From an uncultured Hyphomicrobiales bacterium (lineage in GTDB: Bacteria > Pseudomonadota > Alphaproteobacteria > Rhizobiales > Beijerinckiaceae), in the NCBI GenBank assembly GCA_903916165.1, contig CAIWVR010000487.1, positions 1 through 11,583 of the forward strand: a stretch of 11,583 bases of DNA, written 5' to 3'. The first letter of the stretch is position 1, and each line of letters opens with the position of its first letter. The notes beneath the pieces are model-generated. The model saw only the letters and a program-made list of their open reading frames with translations, ran no database searches and had not been told where the DNA came from. The position numbers and the translations under genes are program-made. Below are positions 1 through 6,447 of the stretch, piece after piece.

Positions 1-21
1 CCATTTCAATGCGGTGCCCAT
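1..21 (-). CDS. Possible 5' end of a divergent gene leaving the window
   Basis: On the minus strand an ATG at 21-19 opens a frame that stays open to the window edge (seven codons, reading MGTALKW). A GGAGG sequence at 31-27 lies 5 nt upstream of it, which is ideal Shine-Dalgarno spacing. That is the only evidence; seven residues are too few to assign a family. If real, the gene would be divergent from the cupin gene at 106 and the two would share the 22-105 spacer as a promoter region. Confidence 0.3.
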
Positions 22-105
22 CGGCCCCTCCCGTGTTGTCGGCCGTTTTCGGCTCTGGACAGGAGGCTAGCTGATCGCGGGCGTCTGGCAAGGACGATAA
101 CGGCG

Positions 106-465
106 ATGACACGTTCTGGATCCCTGTTTGCAGGCCTGCCCGCACAAATGCTTCCCGATGAGCGGCTGGAGGACCTCCATCGCTTCGCCGGCCTGCGCAT
201 CGAGCGCATCGTCTCGACCGGGCAGGCGACGCCACCGGGCCAGTGGCTCGATCAGGCGAGCGACGAATGGGTGGTGCTGCTGAAAGGCGCCGCCGGCCTG
301 CTGATCGAAGGCGACAGCGAGCCCCGCGTGTTGTCGCCGGGCGACTGGATCTTCCTGCCCGCGCAGTGTCGCCACCGGGTGGAATGGACCGCGCCAGGGG
401 AGCCGAGCGTCTGGCTTGCCGTGCATGTCGGGCTTGTTCCAGATCAAGGCGCTGATCCCACATAA
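106..465 (+). CDS. Small single-domain cupin protein
   Basis: A 119-residue protein filled by one cupin barrel. The family hallmark is visible: a PPGQWLDQ segment, DEWVVLLKGAAGL at residues 53-65 (cupin motif 1, with the conserved Glu at 54), then SPGDWIFLPAQCRHRVEWT at 77-95 (motif 2, His90). The usual HxH pair of motif 1 is absent, replaced by Gln/Trp/Asp residues, as I recall for this DEWV...HRVEWT subfamily, so canonical metal binding and the reaction are uncertain. No signal peptide is seen, so it is probably cytosolic. The ATG at 106 has AAGGA about 11 nt upstream, a rather long spacing. It is followed after 33 nt by the VOC gene, suggesting one transcription unit. The fold call is firm; the function is unknown. 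Confidence 0.88.
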   Translation: MTRSGSLFAGLPAQMLPDERLEDLHRFAGLRIERIVSTGQATPPGQWLDQASDEWVVLLKGAAGLLIEGDSEPRVLSPGDWIFLPAQCRHRVEWTAPGEPSVWLAVHVGLVPDQGADPT

Positions 466-498
466 TGAGAAAGTCCCCTGAGATTAAGGGAGGGGACC

Positions 499-1458
499 AT
501 GGCCGAACCGCAGGTGACAGGATTGCGAGGCGTAACGCTTGGCGTCCGCGATCTCGATGAAAGTCTCGATTTCTACACCAGCAGCTGGGGGCTGACGGAG
601 GTCGCTCGTATGGGGCCATCCGCTTGGCTGCGTGCGACCGGCACGGAGCACCATGCGCTGGCGCTCTGCCAGTCCACGCAACCTGGACTGCTGGCCGTGC
701 GTCTGGCCGCGCCCGACAAGGCTTCCGTGGATGGCCTCTATGCCAAGGCGCTCGCCTTCGGGGCGGATGTGATTGATGCGCCCGATATGCTCGATACGCT
801 GGCCGGCGGGGGCTATGGATTTTCGTTCCGGACGCCCGACGGTATCATCCAGCAGGTGTCGTCCGGTGTCATCGAACATGGCACACGCATTGACGATCGC
901 AAGCGGCCGCAAAAATTTTCGCATGTCGTGCTGCGCGCGGAAAATTACCCGCAATTGCGCGCGTTCTGGACCGATCTCCTCGGCTTCAGGCTGTCCGACG
1001 AGACGGACGGGATCCATTTCCTGCGCTGCTCGGCTGACCATCATTCGGTCGCGCTCGCCAGGGCCGAGGGGCCGGGCCTGCACCATATGGCCTTCGAACT
1101 GCCCGATCTCGATGCATTGATGTATGCGTCCGGCTCCATGCGCGCCAGGAACCACACGCTTGAATGGGGCGTCGGGCGCCATTCAGGCCCGGGCAACAAT
1201 GTCTTTTCCTTCTTCGTCGAGCCCAATGGCTTTGCTGTCGAATATACGACCGACATGGAGCAGGTGGATGACGCGACCTATCCGAAACGCTCGAAGGAAT
1301 GGTGGCGTGAGAATCGACCCAATGGTGCGCGCGACGCATGGCAGATGGCACCCAAGCGGTCGGAGCGACTGGTCAAGGCGCGGCTCGGCCTGCTGACGCA
1401 AGAGATGATGGCAAGCGATCGGGGCTGCGCCGCGGCCCTTTCGAAGGCACTGGCCTGA
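499..1458 (+). CDS. Two-domain VOC protein resembling type I extradiol ring-cleavage dioxygenases
   Basis: A 319-residue protein with two tandem vicinal-oxygen-chelate modules, residues about 6-125 and 138-252. The C-terminal module keeps the 2-His-1-carboxylate set expected of iron(II) extradiol dioxygenases: His142 in KFSHVVL, His196 in GLHHMAFE and Glu248 in FAVEYT. It also has the GVGRHSGPGNNVF segment (about 224-236) and FFVEPNG (238-244), found near the active site in homoprotocatechuate and biphenyl-diol dioxygenases. The N-terminal module lacks the ligand set, as in that family. Residues 253-319 form a tail rich in Trp, Arg and Lys. A GGGAGGGG sequence lies 3 nt before the ATG (AAGGGAGG at 5 nt), fixing the start. 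Likely role is oxygenative cleavage of a catecholic substrate in the cytosol; the substrate is unknown and no other ring-cleavage genes are adjacent. A non-oxygenase VOC enzyme is the alternative. Confidence 0.85.
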   Translation: MAEPQVTGLRGVTLGVRDLDESLDFYTSSWGLTEVARMGPSAWLRATGTEHHALALCQSTQPGLLAVRLAAPDKASVDGLYAKALAFGADVIDAPDMLDTLAGGGYGFSFRTPDGIIQQVSSGVIEHGTRIDDRKRPQKFSHVVLRAENYPQLRAFWTDLLGFRLSDETDGIHFLRCSADHHSVALARAEGPGLHHMAFELPDLDALMYASGSMRARNHTLEWGVGRHSGPGNNVFSFFVEPNGFAVEYTTDMEQVDDATYPKRSKEWWRENRPNGARDAWQMAPKRSERLVKARLGLLTQEMMASDRGCAAALSKALA

Positions 1459-1566
1459 AGAGGGCCGCGCAGCAGGCAAGGGGGTCTCTTGCGCCACATC
1501 AGGGCAGGAGTCGCCGAAAAATGGCACGCACAATCACAATCACAAGGGCGAGACGGTTGCCGCCAC

Positions 1567-1571
1567 AGGAG
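1567..1571 (+). promoter_or_regulatory. Ribosome binding site fixing the start of the Cys4 mini-protein
   Basis: AGGAG lies 6 nt before the ATG at 1578. The same reading frame is open much further upstream, back into the 3' end of the VOC gene, but no other start in it has a comparable site. This places the start at 1578 and makes the protein 65 residues. Confidence 0.6.
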
Positions 1572-1577
1572 CCCATC

Positions 1578-1775
1578 ATGAACGTGAAGCAGATTGTCCA
1601 GGATGTCGTGCGGTCGATCTTCTCGCGTCGTCGCAAGGATGACGTCGTCTGCGGCGATTGCACCCGCAACGCGCAATGCGGTGCGGAGCCGAGCGAGCAT
1701 TGCGTCATTCGCGCCGCGCAGATCGCCTCTGACCGGAAGGGCCCGCCTCCGCGCGAGAGACTCATCGGCTGGTGA
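1578..1775 (+). CDS. Uncharacterised 65-residue protein with four clustered cysteines
   Basis: I do not recognise a named family. The protein is 65 residues. Residues 1-16 form a plausible amphipathic helix (MNVKQIVQDVVRSIFS), followed by a basic RRRK stretch at 17-20. Four cysteines then come within 18 residues: Cys25, Cys28, Cys34 and Cys42, spaced C-x2-C-x5-C-x7-C. The tail, residues 53-65, is basic and proline-rich. Spacing with one CxxC pair and two more Cys fits a small zinc-binding or iron-sulfur site, or disulfides if exported, but no signal peptide is visible. A good Shine-Dalgarno precedes the ATG. It sits 119 nt after the VOC gene, and the YciI-type gene starts 34 nt after its stop, so co-transcription with the latter is likely. 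That it is a real gene is supported by the ribosome site and the cysteine pattern; the function is unknown. Confidence 0.65.
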   Translation: MNVKQIVQDVVRSIFSRRRKDDVVCGDCTRNAQCGAEPSEHCVIRAAQIASDRKGPPPRERLIGW

Positions 1776-1800
1776 TCGTGCTAGTCTTCCCTGTAAAATG

Positions 1801-1805
1801 GGAGG
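1801..1805 (+). promoter_or_regulatory. Ribosome binding site choosing the YciI start
   Basis: GGAGG ends 4 nt before the ATG at 1810. An in-frame ATG at 1798 overlaps the approach to this site and would add only MGGR. The site therefore favours 1810, which also gives the MYIIRMAF opening typical of the family. Confidence 0.65.
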
Positions 1806-1809
1806 ACGC

Positions 1810-2091
1810 ATGTACATCATCCGCATGGCTTTTGACGCGCCGGGCCGAGATGCTGACCGCAAGGCGCTGTTCGAGGCGCATCGCGCCCATTTGCGCAGCG
1901 GACTGGCGCGCGTGGTGCAATCGGGTCCGCTGTTTGCCACCGACGCCAGCGGCGCCAAGGCTGGCGCACTGGTTGTCTTTGAGGCGCAAGACGCAGCCGA
2001 AGTGGAAGCTTTCAGCGCTGCCGACCCCTATGTGGTGAACGGCGTCTACGACCGGATCGAGATCCTGCGCTGGGACAAGACGATCGGGTAA
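1810..2091 (+). CDS. YciI-family protein
   Basis: A 93-residue protein covering a complete YciI-like (dimeric alpha/beta barrel) domain. Family marks are the N-terminal strand MYIIRMAFD, the R..LFEAHRAHL helix with His24 and His27, a SGP turn at 38-40, the strand GALVVFEAQ at 52-60, and ADPYVVNGVYD at 71-81, where Asp72 matches the conserved Asp of the putative His/Asp active site. These proteins are small cytosolic enzymes, some acting on chlorinated aromatic intermediates, but most have no known reaction. The length is normal for the family. It follows the Cys4 gene by 34 nt and precedes the binding-protein gene by 69 nt, so all three may be co-transcribed. The family call is confident; the biological role is not known. 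Confidence 0.9.
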   Translation: MYIIRMAFDAPGRDADRKALFEAHRAHLRSGLARVVQSGPLFATDASGAKAGALVVFEAQDAAEVEAFSAADPYVVNGVYDRIEILRWDKTIG

Positions 2092-2160
2092 ATTCCCCGC
2101 CGACCTTTCCATTTGCAGCAGCTTTCGCATAAATTCCCGCAACGACAATTTCGGGAGTGA

Positions 2161-3171
2161 ATGATGCGCAGCTTGTTGATCGCGCTGGCGGCTGTCCTCG
2201 GACTTTCTAGCCTCACGCAGGCGCAGACGCCGGAGGCATTCTACAAGGGTCGCACGACCTCGCTCGTCATGGGCACGGGCCCGGGGGGCAGCTACGACCT
2301 CTATGGCCGTCTCATTGCCACGCATCTGCCCCGCTTCATCCCCGGTCAGCCGACGATGATCGTCGAACACATGCCCGGCGCGGGCGGCGCCATTGCCGGC
2401 AATTATATCTTCAGCACCGCGCCGCAGGATGGCAGCAAGATCCTGCTCGCCCATCCGCTGCCGCTGATCGAAAAGCTGCAGGGCGACGGTGTGCGCTTCC
2501 AGTCGAAGAAGCTGCAATGGCTGGGTGCCTATGACCAGATCAGCCAGATGCTGGCGATCTGGCACACGTCGCCTGGCACCTCGATCGCCGAGCTGAAACG
2601 CGAGCCGGTGGTGCTGGGCTCGATGGGCCGCTCGCATCTCTCCTATCAATGGGCGGCATTGCTGAAGGATGCGCTGGGTGCCAGGTTTCGCGTGATCTCG
2701 GGCTTCCCGACCGGCGGCGAACTCAACATGGCCATGGAGCGCGGCGAGATCGCCGGCTGGGCGGTCGCCTGGGAAAACCTGTCGGGCGGCAATGCCGACT
2801 GGCTGCGCAGCCGCAAGGTGATCATCCCGGTACAATTCACGCTGACGCGCATGCCTGAACTGCCTGACGTGCCCACCCTCATCGAATTGTCCTCCGGCGA
2901 GGCACGCGACATTGCCGAATTCCTTGCCTCGGGCACGCCGCACGCCCGCGCGCTGGCGGTCGGCCCCAATGTGCCAGCCGATCGCGTGACAGCGCTGGTT
3001 CAGGCGTTCGAGGCGATGATGAAGGATGAGACGTTTCTGGCCGATGCCAAGAAGCGCAACCTGTCGATCACCCATCGCGAGGCGAAGGAGGTGCAGGCGC
3101 TGGCCGCGCGCATTGTCGATGTCTCGCCCGAATTCATCGGCAAGGTGAAAGCGGCCGTGGGCGGCGAGTGA
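2161..3171 (+). CDS. Orphan Bug/TctC-type periplasmic substrate-binding protein
   Basis: A 336-residue exported binding protein. Residues 1-21 are a Sec signal peptide with a hydrophobic core and a likely cut after SLTQA. The mature part shows Bug-family signatures: a GTGPGGSYDLYGRL loop near residues 38-51, HLPRFIPGQP, the ligand-loop motif HMPGAGGAIAGNYIF (about 70-84) and an AMERGEIAGWAVAW segment near 190-203. Family members bind carboxylates, such as tricarboxylates, aromatic acids and nicotinate, in the periplasm and hand them to TctA/TctB membrane subunits. No such genes are in this window, so it is an orphan, as is common in proteobacteria. GGGAG sits just upstream; either ATG of the ATGATG pair (2161 or 2164) could be used. 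The stop lies only 6 nt from the stop of the convergent fucosyltransferase gene. A paralogue lies at 7635-8693. The ligand is not predictable. Confidence 0.9.
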   Translation: MMRSLLIALAAVLGLSSLTQAQTPEAFYKGRTTSLVMGTGPGGSYDLYGRLIATHLPRFIPGQPTMIVEHMPGAGGAIAGNYIFSTAPQDGSKILLAHPLPLIEKLQGDGVRFQSKKLQWLGAYDQISQMLAIWHTSPGTSIAELKREPVVLGSMGRSHLSYQWAALLKDALGARFRVISGFPTGGELNMAMERGEIAGWAVAWENLSGGNADWLRSRKVIIPVQFTLTRMPELPDVPTLIELSSGEARDIAEFLASGTPHARALAVGPNVPADRVTALVQAFEAMMKDETFLADAKKRNLSITHREAKEVQALAARIVDVSPEFIGKVKAAVGGE

Positions 3172-3177
3172 GCGCGA

Positions 3178-4146
3178 TCACACAGACAGTTTGCGCAGGG
3201 CTTTCTTGAAGCCCGCCCGCAGGCGTCCCTTCAGGTTGCGGCGACTGGCGAGCTGCGGGTTGAGCAGATCTCCGTGCCCGCGCATGGCGGGCGTGTCGAG
3301 CGCTTCTTCAATGCGATCGACGAAGTGCGAGGGTGTCATCTCATAGGGAATGGCGTCGGCAAAAATGGGCGCTTCGGCGATGGTGCGCAAGGCGTCGGGA
3401 TTGCGGTCGAGCTCGATCACATGCGCGGCGAGCGCATCGAGGCTGGGGAAGGCCGTCGCATCGATGAAGGCGGCGGGATTGAAATCTGTGCGTGAGTCCG
3501 GCGGGCCCCAGTAGATCGGCGTGGATCCCGCAGCCAGCGGCTCCAGCAGCTTTTCGGTGACATAGCCGTAGGATTTAACGTTCTCGAAGGCGATCGTGAA
3601 GCGATAGTCGGCGATCGTCTTGAGCTTGTCGCCGGCACGAAAGCCCATGTTGTTGAGGACTTTTCCGAAACTGTCGACGTGCTGGAGCCTGTCGAGGCGC
3701 GAGAAGAACTCGTTGCGCAGGGCGACCGGGTTTGAATAGATGAAATTGCAGAATTTCGGTCGCGGCGTATAGTGGCGCGGTGCCAGCAGGCGTTCGATCG
3801 ACAGCACGCTGCCGGGGGTCCACCAGTCGATGTAGAGCGCCCATAATGGCAGGCGCACGGCGCGGCGCCCGAGCAAGGGCTCGTCGTGGAAGTTGAAATA
3901 AAGATCGTAGATGAGATCCCGCGGGTCTTCTGCCTCGCAGGAGAACCAGACTTTCAGAGCCCTGGAACTGAGCACATCGTCAGGAAAGTTGCGTCCGAAG
4001 ACGCTGTAGAATTCAACATCGGCACCTGTCCGCACGATTTTCACATCGAAACGGTCACGCAGGGCGCGCGTGAAATAGGATGTTTCCGCGTCAAAGCTCC
4101 CCCAAAAATTGTGGAAGCTGACGGCAATTTTTTTTCGACCAATCAT
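3178..4146 (-). CDS. GT10 alpha-1,3-fucosyltransferase-like glycosyltransferase
   Basis: A 322-residue protein carrying the glycosyltransferase family 10 signature. It has KFCNFIYSN at residues 131-139, VDSFGKVLNN at 157-166, then the donor-site block at 183-214 containing FTIAFEN, GYVTEK (Glu198, Lys199) and PIYWG, followed by DFNPAAF. An N-terminal acceptor-side domain (1-125) contains WFSCEAEDP near 68-76, where Glu71 is the plausible equivalent of the catalytic Glu of the Helicobacter pylori enzyme. GT10 enzymes transfer L-fucose from GDP-fucose to GlcNAc or glucose on surface glycans. No signal peptide is present. The C-terminus (302-321) is strongly basic and may attach to the inner membrane, as in H. 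pylori FucT. No GDP-fucose synthesis or other glycan genes are near. A 116-nt AT-rich spacer separates it from the upstream hydrolase gene. The ATG at 4146 lacks a strong ribosome site. Confidence 0.88.
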   Translation of the reverse strand: MIGRKKIAVSFHNFWGSFDAETSYFTRALRDRFDVKIVRTGADVEFYSVFGRNFPDDVLSSRALKVWFSCEAEDPRDLIYDLYFNFHDEPLLGRRAVRLPLWALYIDWWTPGSVLSIERLLAPRHYTPRPKFCNFIYSNPVALRNEFFSRLDRLQHVDSFGKVLNNMGFRAGDKLKTIADYRFTIAFENVKSYGYVTEKLLEPLAAGSTPIYWGPPDSRTDFNPAAFIDATAFPSLDALAAHVIELDRNPDALRTIAEAPIFADAIPYEMTPSHFVDRIEEALDTPAMRGHGDLLNPQLASRRNLKGRLRAGFKKALRKLSV

Positions 4147-4174
4147 TGCAAGCTTTTGTTATGTTGCTACGGCC

Positions 4175-4203
4175 AGTTAAACGAGGTTTTTCAGCAAAAG
4201 CAA
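4175..4203 (-). promoter_or_regulatory. Candidate promoter for the GT10 gene
   Basis: Within the AT-rich spacer 4147-4262, the minus strand reads TTGCTT (4203-4198), a 17-nt spacer, then TTAACT (4180-4175), about 30 nt upstream of the GT10 start. The -35 match is fair and the -10 match weak. The spacer is visibly richer in A and T than its surroundings, which supports a promoter here rather than simple read-through from the hydrolase gene. Confidence 0.3.
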
Positions 4204-4262
4204 TTCATCGGGCTCACGTTAAGCAAACCGAAAACTCATTTGCATTTTAGTATGCATGAATT

Positions 4263-5261
4263 TCAATTTATTGTCGAACCGGTCGGGCTTGCCCGGGTCA
4301 TGTGTTTCGCGCGGTCGGCGACATCGACAATGGCATCGATCACGGCTTGTGGCATCACGTTTTGCACGGCATGGCCCACACCAGGCAGGGTGATCAGGCG
4401 GGCTTTTGCAATGTCGCGCGCGCTGCCCAGCGCATGCAGATGCGTATAGACCACGCCATCGTGGTCACCCGTGATGATGGTTGTTGGCGCTTCGATCTCG
4501 TGCAGGCGCGGCGCCTGCACGGCAATAAAGCGATCGAGATGAGCGACATCCTGCGCATTCGCGATGAAATTTTGCGGTCGCAGCACCAGAAGCCCGCCGA
4601 TGCGCTCAATATAATCTGGCGGTGCCTTTTGCGGGGCGAAGACGGACGCCACCGCCTGGTCCAGCACCGCAAGCCCGACCGGCATGGCGAGCAGGTGGGC
4701 AAACACGCGTCCGAACCATGGTCGTGCCGTCCATTCGTAATACCAGGTCACGCCGCCGGGCCAGGGATGGGTGACGGGCGCGATGAGCACGAGCCCTTGT
4801 GTGAAATCCTTGTGGGCGATGGCAAAATGGGCGGCGAGCGCACCGGCGAGAGAATGGCCGACCACAATGGCACGCGTGACGGAGAGTTTTGAAAGGCCCG
4901 CCTTGATCAGCTTGACCTGTCCGGCGGGCGAGGACTGCTCCGGTCCGGGCGCGCGCTGGCTCCAGCCATGGCCGGGCCTGTCGAAGGCCAGGACATGGAA
5001 CCCCAGCGCGACGAGGCCTGGACCCAGCGACAGCATTACATCAGCCTGGTTGCCGCTGGCACCATGCAGCAGCAGCACAGTGCCGCGCGGGCTGCCTTCT
5101 GGCATCATCTGCGTGTAGTGCAGACGGATGCCGTCCACATCCACGAAGGCACCGCGCGGGGGATATCGGGCCTCGATGCGCGCGACTTGCCATTGCGTGA
5201 AGACAAGGGCACCCAAGCAGACCAGCAGAAGGACGGCGAACACGACCAGCGTGATTTTCAA
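4263..5261 (-). CDS. Membrane-anchored alpha/beta hydrolase with TTG start
   Basis: A 332-residue alpha/beta-hydrolase-fold protein. Residues 3-21 form one hydrophobic segment that is probably an uncleaved membrane anchor. The catalytic machinery is complete: the oxyanion-loop motif LLLHGASGN at 63-71, RPGHGWS at 95-101, the nucleophile elbow VVGHSLAGA at 133-141 (Ser137), an acid in TGDHDGV (Asp268) and GVGHAVQ (His297). It most likely hydrolyses an ester or similar small substrate; specificity cannot be read from the sequence. The start codon is TTG and overlaps the TGA stop of the upstream TPR gene within the tetranucleotide TTGA (5261-5258), so translation is probably coupled and the two form one operon. 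Starting further downstream would remove the anchor. The last residues (about 318-332) look like a disordered tail. Confidence 0.9.
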   Translation of the reverse strand: MKITLVVFAVLLLVCLGALVFTQWQVARIEARYPPRGAFVDVDGIRLHYTQMMPEGSPRGTVLLLHGASGNQADVMLSLGPGLVALGFHVLAFDRPGHGWSQRAPGPEQSSPAGQVKLIKAGLSKLSVTRAIVVGHSLAGALAAHFAIAHKDFTQGLVLIAPVTHPWPGGVTWYYEWTARPWFGRVFAHLLAMPVGLAVLDQAVASVFAPQKAPPDYIERIGGLLVLRPQNFIANAQDVAHLDRFIAVQAPRLHEIEAPTTIITGDHDGVVYTHLHALGSARDIAKARLITLPGVGHAVQNVMPQAVIDAIVDVADRAKHMTRASPTGSTIN

Positions 5262-5932
5262 ATCTCGCGGCCCTCGACCTCAATGCCGAGTTTTTCAACC
5301 TTCTTGCGGATGTCTTCGAGCTGCGGATTGATCTCGAGCGCGCGGCGGAAGACCCGCAGCGCCTGCGCATTCTGCTCATTGCGTTCCAGAATGGCACCGA
5401 CGCCGACCAGGGCTTTGAAATGGCGCGGTTCGAGATGCAGCACATGGGCGAGGTCTTCCATCGCGCCGGACGTGTCGCGCTGGACGAAACGCACGCTCGC
5501 ACGCCGGTTCCAGGCCTCCGCCCATTGTGGCTCGATCTCGACGAGACGGCTCAGCAGCTCTTCAGCGAGTTTCCAGTCTTTCTGGCCGATCAGGGTACCA
5601 GCGCGGTCCATGACGAGGTCGGCGGTGTCGGAGCCCGAGCGCATCCACACCCTTTCGATGGCCCCGGCTATGCCTTGCGCTTCGCCCTCGTCCCGGGTCT
5701 TGCCGAGCCTGTCGAAAAGGTCGTCGAGAATTTTTTGACGTCCCGTCGGCGCGTTTGCCTGCGCCGGTCGGTCATTCTTGCCCTCGGCCGATTTCGCCTC
5801 AGGGGCGCGGGTGTCAAACTTGCGGTCAGGCATGCGCTGCGGTGTGTCGGCCAGAGCGGCGTTGCCCAGACCCGCGCTGGCAAGGCCGAGCAGGAGAGCT
5901 ACAATCGAGACATTGGTCAAGCGGACGTGCAT
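5258..5932 (-). CDS. Exported TPR-repeat protein
   Basis: A 224-residue protein with an N-terminal Sec signal peptide (hydrophobic core about 9-22, likely cut after NAALA at residue 28). A low-complexity polar linker at 30-65 (Asp, Lys, Pro, Ala rich) follows. Residues about 102-204 form three tetratricopeptide repeats, seen in the WKLAEELLSRLVEIEPQWAEAW, SGAMEDLAHVLHLEP and NAQALRVFRRALEINP stretches. The last 20 residues are charged and helical. TPR arrays bind partner proteins, here in the periplasm, but no partner is evident. Its stop overlaps the start of the alpha/beta hydrolase gene, so the hydrolase is the natural candidate for a shared function (inference). The ATG at 5932 has no clear Shine-Dalgarno. 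The gene follows the small gene at 6005-6337 by 72 nt on the same strand. Confidence 0.88.
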   Translation of the reverse strand: MHVRLTNVSIVALLLGLASAGLGNAALADTPQRMPDRKFDTRAPEAKSAEGKNDRPAQANAPTGRQKILDDLFDRLGKTRDEGEAQGIAGAIERVWMRSGSDTADLVMDRAGTLIGQKDWKLAEELLSRLVEIEPQWAEAWNRRASVRFVQRDTSGAMEDLAHVLHLEPRHFKALVGVGAILERNEQNAQALRVFRRALEINPQLEDIRKKVEKLGIEVEGREI

Positions 5933-6004
5933 GGCAAGAGATTAGGGCGGGCCCGGCGATCCGTCAAAGGCGTTGCACGCCGATGTGATCGGCAAAACGG
6001 CCGC

Positions 6005-6337
6005 TTAAACCGCGCGTCCGCGACTGGCCCAGATGTCGTGGACCTCATCCCAGGACGGTGCAGCATCCGCGACGAAACCAATCGTCTTGCCCGTCGCGAT
6101 CTGCCGGAAGGCGCGCAGGGCCCGGAGATGGGCACCGCTGTTGAGGTAGGCGCGCATCGCCTGTTCGTCGTCCCAGACGCTCAATGTATGATGGACGCCG
6201 GCGATGGTGCGCGCGTCGGCGCTGCGATTGCCTGGCGCGCGCTTGGCCTGAGTCATTGATCCGATGGCGTGCCACCAGAACCGAAAGACATGGCGGCGGC
6301 TCCTGAGCGTGAGCCCGGTGATCGAAATATATGGCAT
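6005..6337 (-). CDS. Small monooxygenase-like (dimeric alpha/beta barrel) protein, function unknown
   Basis: A 110-residue protein whose pattern suggests the ferredoxin-like dimeric barrel fold shared by antibiotic-biosynthesis-monooxygenase-type proteins. It has an opening strand MPYISITGLTL, an aromatic-rich helix around FRFWWHAIGSM (18-28), the strand pair VHHTLSVWDDEQAMRAYL (48-65) and SGAHLRALRAFRQIATG (67-83), and a WDEVHDIW helix near the end (96-103). His49, His50 and His70 could be functional. The start at 6337 is chosen over the open frame extending to 6394 because MPYISIT is the natural first strand, GGGA lies 6 nt upstream, and the longer version would begin in the rpmJ terminator. 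No signal peptide is seen. It is likely the first gene of a minus-strand run with the TPR and hydrolase genes. The fold assignment is tentative and the reaction unknown. Confidence 0.72.
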   Translation of the reverse strand: MPYISITGLTLRSRRHVFRFWWHAIGSMTQAKRAPGNRSADARTIAGVHHTLSVWDDEQAMRAYLNSGAHLRALRAFRQIATGKTIGFVADAAPSWDEVHDIWASRGRAV

Positions 6338-6390
6338 ATCCAGTCCCGCAAATGTTTCGCCGGAGGATACGATTTGTCGCGTGCAGCAGA

Positions 6391-6425
6391 TCAAAAGAAA
6401 AGGCCCCGGACGAGCCGGGGCCTTT
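6391..6425 (-). terminator. Rho-independent terminator of rpmJ
   Basis: A perfect 11-bp stem, AAAGGCCCCGG (6399-6409) with CCGGGGCCTTT (6415-6425), and a 5-nt loop. Read on the minus strand the stem runs straight into TTTTCTTTT. It begins 22 nt after the rpmJ stop, which isolates rpmJ from the next gene in the same direction. Confidence 0.93.
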
Positions 6426-6447
6426 CAGCAAACCCGTGCAACTGGTT

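Noticed and set aside
1530..1543. Short tandem ACAATC repeat
   Set aside because: Only about two copies; consistent with chance.
1762..3075. 437-codon open frame on the minus strand opposite the YciI and first binding-protein genes
   Set aside because: Composition is His/Arg/Gln-rich with no domain pattern, typical of antisense frames in high-GC genes; the plus strand carries two clearly recognisable families.
4302..6259. Overlapping plus-strand open frames (196, 256 and 279 codons) opposite the hydrolase and TPR genes
   Set aside because: They are mirror frames of genes with intact catalytic motifs and repeats; no ribosome sites or recognisable folds.
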